DNA from: DATKYV01 sp035528275
Lineage (GTDB): Bacteria > Acidobacteriota > Terriglobia > UBA7540
DNA: 8,746 nt
NCBI GenBank assembly: GCA_035528275.1
Contig: DATKYV010000226.1
Coordinates: 1-8,746, forward strand
Reading direction: 5' to 3'
The position numbers and the translations under genes are program-made. The notes below the pieces were generated by a model, which saw only the letters and a program-made list of their open reading frames with translations, ran no database searches and was not told the origin of the DNA. Below, in pieces: positions 5,226 through 8,746 of the stretch; the first letter of the stretch is position 1; each line of letters begins with the position of its first letter.

Positions 5226-5663
5226 CTAGCGGGTCAAAACCTGGGTGATCGCGGGGGTAAGCTTCACCAGCGCGTCATGGACCTTTTCAAAGGCGAGGCC
5301 GAACATGAACCACACGGGGCCGAACTCCAGCGCGACGATGCCTTTTATATTCCATCGAAACATCGAATAGTCCCACGGGCACTTTCCGGTGAACTTGCGC
5401 AGCAGCCAGCCGGTACCGTACTCGACCAGCCAGATCCCAACCGTGTAGACGATGCCGCGCAGCAGCCAGAAGTGCGGGCGCATGAAGTTGTGGATCGGCT
5501 CGCCCAGCGGCGCGAGCAGGCCATAAATGGGAAACATCCAAAGATACGAGTGGCCAACCAGCCGCCAGTCCTGTTGCTTTCCCCAGGCTTTCTCCGTCAC
5601 GGCGGTGAACGCCACGTCGAAGCACCAACCGAGCAGCCCATAGATGCAGAACCGGATGAGCAT
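5226..5663 (-). CDS. CmpB-like putative ABC transporter permease (PF06541-type) membrane protein
   Basis: This is a 145-residue membrane protein with about four hydrophobic segments (near 3-21, 40-60, 66-90 and 108-125). It resembles the CmpB/putative ABC transporter type IV family: an N-terminal IYGLLGW (8-13), FPIYGLLAPLGEP (44-56), a helix with Glu81 in LVEYGTGWLLRK, WDYS (97-100) and a nearby Asn-x-x-Gly (105-108). The family name rests on weak evidence and biochemical function is essentially unknown. No ATPase or other transporter gene is nearby. The ATG at 5663 has no recognisable Shine-Dalgarno sequence; a TACAAT box ten bases upstream on the minus strand (complement of 5674-5679 region) might be a -10 element, but no -35 is evident. 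It lies 66 bp after the creatininase-like gene and shortly before the HEPN gene, in the same direction. Confidence 0.72.
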   Translation of the reverse strand: MLIRFCIYGLLGWCFDVAFTAVTEKAWGKQQDWRLVGHSYLWMFPIYGLLAPLGEPIHNFMRPHFWLLRGIVYTVGIWLVEYGTGWLLRKFTGKCPWDYSMFRWNIKGIVALEFGPVWFMFGLAFEKVHDALVKLTPAITQVLTR

Positions 5664-5729
5664 CGCGGCTAGGATTGTAACTGATAATCTCCCAGTCGGT
5701 GCGCGTTGCGTCCTGCCGCATCGCCGCGC

Positions 5730-6605
5730 TTACTGCTTCGTGTCCAGCGGGTGCGAGGTCTTCTCGTAAAACTCCTTCTGCACCTTCAGGGCTTGCTGGT
5801 CGGCCTTCACGGCGCGGATGACCTCGGCAACTTTTCTGACAGCGGTCTTATGGTCGAATTCCCCGAGCTCGCGCGTGGCGAGCGAGCCATCGCCCGCGTA
5901 GTGGTCGGGAAACTTCGCGTACCACCAGATGGCGGTGTAGACGCCTTCCGGCAGTTGAAGCCGGTTCTGGTCGGCGCCGGACTCTTCCTTCGCACGGTCG
6001 AGATGCACCAGGTCGGGACGAGCGATCATCGAGTGCGCGGTCTCGGTCTCCCCGGCGTGCATGTTGACTCTGTCAGTGACCGACGGGCGCCCGGGCACGT
6101 TGAGGCTCGGCTGATAGACGAACACCACGTAATCCCGCGGGCTCGCCAGTTGCGTCTGAGCGAAATAGGGCAGCAGGCTGTTGTTGCCGCCGTGCCCGTT
6201 GAGGATGATGATCTTCTTGCAGCCGTTGCGCGCCATCTCGTCGGCGGTCTCCTGCAGCAGCTCGAGCTGCAACTCGGCGCTGTACGCCACCGTGCCCGGC
6301 TCCTGCTTGGCCTCGAAGATCTGGCCGAAGTAGTACTCGGGGAAGACCACGGCGTACTCGCTTTCCGCCGCCTTGACGCCCAGAAATCGGACATTGAGCA
6401 AATCGTTGCCGAGCGGCAGATGCGGGCCGTGCTTCTCGATGACTCCGATGGGCAGCACGCAGGTGCCCTGCGCCTGGGCGATGGACTTCGCGAAATCCGC
6501 TGCCGTGAGCTCCTCCCATTTGACGGGCAGTGTCTGCGCCCCCGCCGCCGATGCGGCAAGGATGACGATGGCAAGCGTGGAAACCCAATTCCTCTTGAGT
6601 GTCAT
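5730..6605 (-). CDS. Creatininase-family amidohydrolase with Sec-type signal peptide
   Basis: This is a 291-residue protein of the creatininase (creatinine amidohydrolase) superfamily, which also includes MftE and FAPy deformylases and hydrolyses amide or peptide bonds with two metal ions. Expected metal ligands are visible: Glu57, His59 and Asp68 in IEKHGPHLPLGND (56-68), His138 in NGHGGN (136-141) and Glu186 in HAGETET (183-189). The NGHGGN form differs from the NGHYEN of true creatininase, so creatinine is not the likely substrate. Residues 1-23 form a signal peptide (MTLKRNW, hydrophobic core, cleavage after AGA), predicting a periplasmic enzyme, unusual for this family. The ATG at 6605 follows AGGAGG (complement of 6619-6624) at a long 13-nt spacing. 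It is first of the minus-strand gene run and divergent from typA. The substrate is unknown. Confidence 0.9.
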   Translation of the reverse strand: MTLKRNWVSTLAIVILAASAAGAQTLPVKWEELTAADFAKSIAQAQGTCVLPIGVIEKHGPHLPLGNDLLNVRFLGVKAAESEYAVVFPEYYFGQIFEAKQEPGTVAYSAELQLELLQETADEMARNGCKKIIILNGHGGNNSLLPYFAQTQLASPRDYVVFVYQPSLNVPGRPSVTDRVNMHAGETETAHSMIARPDLVHLDRAKEESGADQNRLQLPEGVYTAIWWYAKFPDHYAGDGSLATRELGEFDHKTAVRKVAEVIRAVKADQQALKVQKEFYEKTSHPLDTKQ

Positions 6606-6656
6606 GGCAGCTTCTGTACCTCCTCTTCCTAGTTTCAGAGGCCAGAGTGTACCGCA

Positions 6657-6683
6657 AACCGGCGATCACGAGAACCGCCGGTT
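6657..6683. promoter_or_regulatory. Operator-like inverted repeat upstream of the creatininase-like gene
   Basis: AACCGGCG (6657-6664) and CGCCGGTT (6676-6683) are perfect inverted 8-mers separated by 11 bp, so equivalent positions are 19 bp apart, about two helical turns. That geometry suits a dimeric DNA-binding regulator. It lies about 50 bp upstream of the gene start, where a promoter would be expected. A hairpin in the leader RNA is the alternative. Confidence 0.35.
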
Positions 6684-6719
6684 GCCGCACTCTCAGGTCG
6701 GCGCGCGGCGCATCCATCG

Positions 6720-6739
6720 CGCCCGTCAGTTGACGGGCG
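6720..6739. repeat. Near-perfect palindrome with 9-bp arms
   Basis: CGCCCGTCA and TGACGGGCG are perfect inverted arms with a 2-bp centre. Outside them CATC (6715-6718) and GATG (6739-6742) can extend the structure with a small bulge. Neither strand shows a following T-run, so it is not an intrinsic terminator. Its position in a divergent regulatory region suggests a regulator site or a structural element. Confidence 0.4.
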
Positions 6740-6867
6740 ATGTGTGCGAGCCAGGCGAGATCTCCCTGCTCGAATAACCAGGCTTCTCGAATTCGGCTTT
6801 ATGGCTTAACATAGAAGGTTGGACTTGCCACAGCATCTCAGCTGTCAACCCTGAGCCTTCGCCCAGC

Positions 6868-6908
6868 CGGCCGCAAGGCCGACAGGTGCCGCCCGGAAGG
6901 GCGGCGCT
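6868..6908 (+). other. Two adjacent hairpins with GNRA-type tetraloops in the typA leader
   Basis: The first is CGGCC-GCAA-GGCCG (6868-6881). The second has a perfect 7-bp stem GCCGCCC/GGGCGGC closing a GGAA loop (6888-6905) and extends by further pairs, including G-U wobbles, to 6885-6908. Both loops fit GNRA only when read on the plus strand, the direction of typA, whose start lies about 80 bp downstream. This suggests a structured 5' leader. A dispersed REP-like repeat is the main alternative. Confidence 0.45.
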
Positions 6909-6986
6909 CCACTGACCGCCGACCGCCGAGCCTGCCTTGTGCCGTTGTCCAGAGGATCTGAAACCAAGAACCTGAAATGGGAAACC

Positions 6987-8746
6987 ATGACGGAATCGAT
7001 TCGCAACATCGCCATCATCGCGCATGTTGACCACGGCAAGACCACGCTGGTGGACGCCATGCTCTGGCAAAGCGGGATTTTCAAGGCCAACCAGGAGGTG
7101 GTGGAGCGCGTGATGGACTCCAACGAGCTCGAGCGCGAGCGCGGCATCACCATTCTCGCCAAAAACACCGCCATCTTCTACGAAGGCGTCAAGATCAACA
7201 TCGTGGACACGCCGGGCCACAGCGATTTTGGCGGCGAGGTGGAGCGAGCCCTAAAATTGGTGGACGGCGTGCTGCTGCTGGTGGACGCGAGCGAGGGGCC
7301 GCTACCCCAAACCCGCTACGTGCTGCGCAAGGCGCTGGAGGCGAAGCTGCCTCCCATCGTCGTGGTCAACAAGATTGACCGCGCCGACGCCCGCCCGCAG
7401 GAAGTGGTGAACGAGATTTATGATCTCTTCATCGACCTCGACGCCGCGGAAGAGCAACTCGAATTTCCCATCCTCTACGCCGACGCCCGCCGGGGCATTG
7501 CCAAGACCTCGCTCGACCAATCCTCGGAAAACCTCGCGCCGCTCTTCCAGGCGATTCTCGAGCACATTCCCGCTCCCGCCGGCGACCCGACGGACGTGCT
7601 TCAGTTATTGGTGGCCAATCTCGACTACAGCGATTACCACGGGCGCCTGGCCATCGGGCGCATTTTTTCGGGCTCGCTGGCGCGCGGCGACGAGGCGGCC
7701 ATCGTCAAGCTGGATGGGACGATCAAGAAGACGCGCATCACCAAGCTCTACGGCTTTAAAGGCCTGGAGCGTGTTGACGCTGACCGCGCCGAAGCGGGAG
7801 ATATCGTCGCCATCGCCGGCGTCGAAGGCATCACCATCGGCGAGACAGTCACGAGCGTCGAAACGCCGCGTGCCCTCTTGCACGTACCGGTGGACGAGCC
7901 GACCATCTCCATGGTCTTCACCGTGAACACCTCACCCTTCTCCGGCCGCGAAGGGACTTACGTGACTTCGCGACACCTGCGAGACCGCCTGAAGAAAGAA
8001 TTGCTCACCAACGTCGCCTTGCTCGTGGAAGAAATGGACACCACCGACTCGTTCAAGGTGCTGGGGCGGGGTGAGCTGCACCTCGCCATCCTGATCGAGA
8101 CCATGCGGCGCGAGGGGCACGAGCTCGCGGTGGGGAAACCCGAGACGGTCACCCGCCAGGTGAACGGCAAAGTCCAGGAGCCCGTCGAGCAGCTCATCCT
8201 CGATTGCCCGGCGGAGTTCGTCGGCGTACTGATGCAGAAGATTGGCACGCGCAAGGGGATCAACACGAAAATCGTCGGGCACGGAAGGCCCGGTGGGCGC
8301 GCGCGCTTGGAGTTCACCATCCCTTCGCGCGGGCTGATCGGCCTGCGGAGCGAGATCTTGCAGGATACGCGCGGCACGGCGGTGATGAACACGCTCTTTG
8401 ACGGTTATGCGGATTGGCAGGGAGAAATTCCCAGGCGGTTGACGGGCTCGCTCATCGCCGACCGGGTCGGTCGCGCCACCGGCTACGCACTGTATAACCT
8501 GCAGGAACGGGGCGAGCTTTTCATCGGCCCTGGCGTCGAGGTGTACGAGGGGATGGTGATCGGCGAGAACGCGCGCTGGGACGATATGGAAGTGAACGTG
8601 GTCAAGGAAAAGAAGCAAACCAACATGCGCGCCTCGGTGGCGGATGAGGCCATTCGACTCATCCCCGCGCGGCCGCTCAACCTCGAACTGGCCATGGAGT
8701 TTATCGCCGAGGACGAGTACGTCGAGGTCACGCCGCAGTCCATCCG
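6987..8746 (+). CDS. typA: TypA/BipA ribosome-associated translational GTPase, 3' end cut by window edge
   Basis: The frame is open for 586 codons from ATG 6987 to the right edge; TypA is usually about 605-615 residues, so only the C-terminal tail is missing. TypA is an EF-G-like GTPase that binds 70S ribosomes and acts in ribosome assembly and stress or cold adaptation. The GTPase domain shows AHVDHGKT (12-19), RGIT (52-55), DTPGH (74-78) and NKID (128-131), followed by the TypA-typical ASEGPLPQTR (101-110) and FDLF-like YDLFIDLDA. Domain II and the EF-G III/V-like domains follow. The TypA-specific C-terminal region is recognisable from IPSRGLIGLRSE, GYALYNLQERG, VYEGMVIGE and DEYVEVTPQSIR at the edge. 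The start has only a weak TGGGAA upstream. It lies alone on this strand, divergent from the creatininase-like gene, behind a leader with hairpins. Confidence 0.97.
   Translation, partial: MTESIRNIAIIAHVDHGKTTLVDAMLWQSGIFKANQEVVERVMDSNELERERGITILAKNTAIFYEGVKINIVDTPGHSDFGGEVERALKLVDGVLLLVDASEGPLPQTRYVLRKALEAKLPPIVVVNKIDRADARPQEVVNEIYDLFIDLDAAEEQLEFPILYADARRGIAKTSLDQSSENLAPLFQAILEHIPAPAGDPTDVLQLLVANLDYSDYHGRLAIGRIFSGSLARGDEAAIVKLDGTIKKTRITKLYGFKGLERVDADRAEAGDIVAIAGVEGITIGETVTSVETPRALLHVPVDEPTISMVFTVNTSPFSGREGTYVTSRHLRDRLKKELLTNVALLVEEMDTTDSFKVLGRGELHLAILIETMRREGHELAVGKPETVTRQVNGKVQEPVEQLILDCPAEFVGVLMQKIGTRKGINTKIVGHGRPGGRARLEFTIPSRGLIGLRSEILQDTRGTAVMNTLFDGYADWQGEIPRRLTGSLIADRVGRATGYALYNLQERGELFIGPGVEVYEGMVIGENARWDDMEVNVVKEKKQTNMRASVADEAIRLIPARPLNLELAMEFIAEDEYVEVTPQSI

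Larger units (their letters stand above)
6606..6986. other. 381-bp divergent intergenic region rich in inverted repeats
   Basis: This region separates the creatininase-like gene (minus) from typA (plus) and should hold both promoters. I see no gene in it. It contains inverted repeats at 6657-6683 and 6720-6739, a CTCAG/CTGAG hairpin at 6837-6855 and two GNRA-loop hairpins at 6868-6881 and 6885-6908. CTCGAAT occurs twice, 17 bp apart (6769 and 6786). A plus-strand TAACAT (6807-6812) could be a -10 box but has only a two-of-six -35 partner. On the minus strand TACACT (complement of 6646-6651) is an equally weak candidate. No promoter is convincing. Confidence 0.5.

Noticed and set aside
5706..6632. 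Plus-strand open frame of 308 codons opposite the creatininase-like gene
   Set aside because: The minus-strand protein has all metal-ligand motifs and a signal peptide. The plus-strand peptide is a GC-driven shadow.
7932..8618. Minus-strand open frame of 228 codons inside typA
   Set aside because: It is antisense to highly conserved TypA domains, with no family resemblance or ribosome binding site.
1..8746. CRISPR arrays, tRNA or rRNA genes, known riboswitches
   Set aside because: No regularly spaced repeats beyond the two IS units, no cloverleaf-like segments and no rRNA-like sequence were seen on reading both strands.

Overview
The window is 8.7 kb of GC-rich (about 60%) bacterial chromosome. 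An MglA-type GTPase, export signals on enzyme families that are usually cytoplasmic (creatininase-like, Gfo/Idh/MocA, VOC) and the general composition make an Acidobacteriota genome the most plausible source. Myxococcota or another soil or sediment phylum cannot be excluded. This placement is an inference from gene content, because no rRNA or other phylogenetic marker except part of typA is present.

Layout, left to right. (1) Positions 1-154 look like the end of an insertion sequence. They hold the first 20 codons of a minus-strand transposase (ISNCY-like N-terminus) running off the left edge, and behind it two 25-bp imperfect direct repeats. (2) A sigma70-like promoter at 171-199 precedes mglA (330-914, +), which has all MglA hallmark residues. 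(3) Two tandem paralogous polytopic membrane proteins (1074-1745 and 1824-2504, +) share an unusual WGTHYD loop and belong to no family I recognise. (4) Six minus-strand genes converge on them from the right. In transcription order these are an exported creatininase-family amidohydrolase (6605-5730), a CmpB-like (PF06541-type) membrane protein (5663-5226), a HEPN protein overlapping an MNT nucleotidyltransferase (5194-4814 and 4835-4515), an exported Gfo/Idh/MocA oxidoreductase (4404-3298) and a VOC/glyoxalase-fold protein (3063-2587). (5) A 381-bp divergent intergenic region contains several inverted repeats, including two neighbouring hairpins with GNRA-type loops. (6) typA/bipA (6987 onward, +) runs off the right edge, lacking only its extreme C-terminus.

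How the genes may work together. The HEPN-MNT pair has the gene order and overlap of a two-component toxin-antitoxin-like module. The creatininase-like, Gfo/Idh/MocA and VOC proteins could act on small molecules in the periplasm, but no pathway can be named from sequence. MglA is a polarity/motility GTPase, and no MglB (roadblock) partner is visible; its upstream neighbourhood is taken up by the insertion sequence. TypA is an independent ribosome-associated translational GTPase.

The items most worth a second look are the WGTHYD membrane paralog pair, the HEPN-MNT module whose HEPN partner lacks the usual RX4-6HXY motif, the VOC gene with a strong internal ribosome binding site that would give secreted and cytosolic forms, and the GNRA hairpins in the typA leader.
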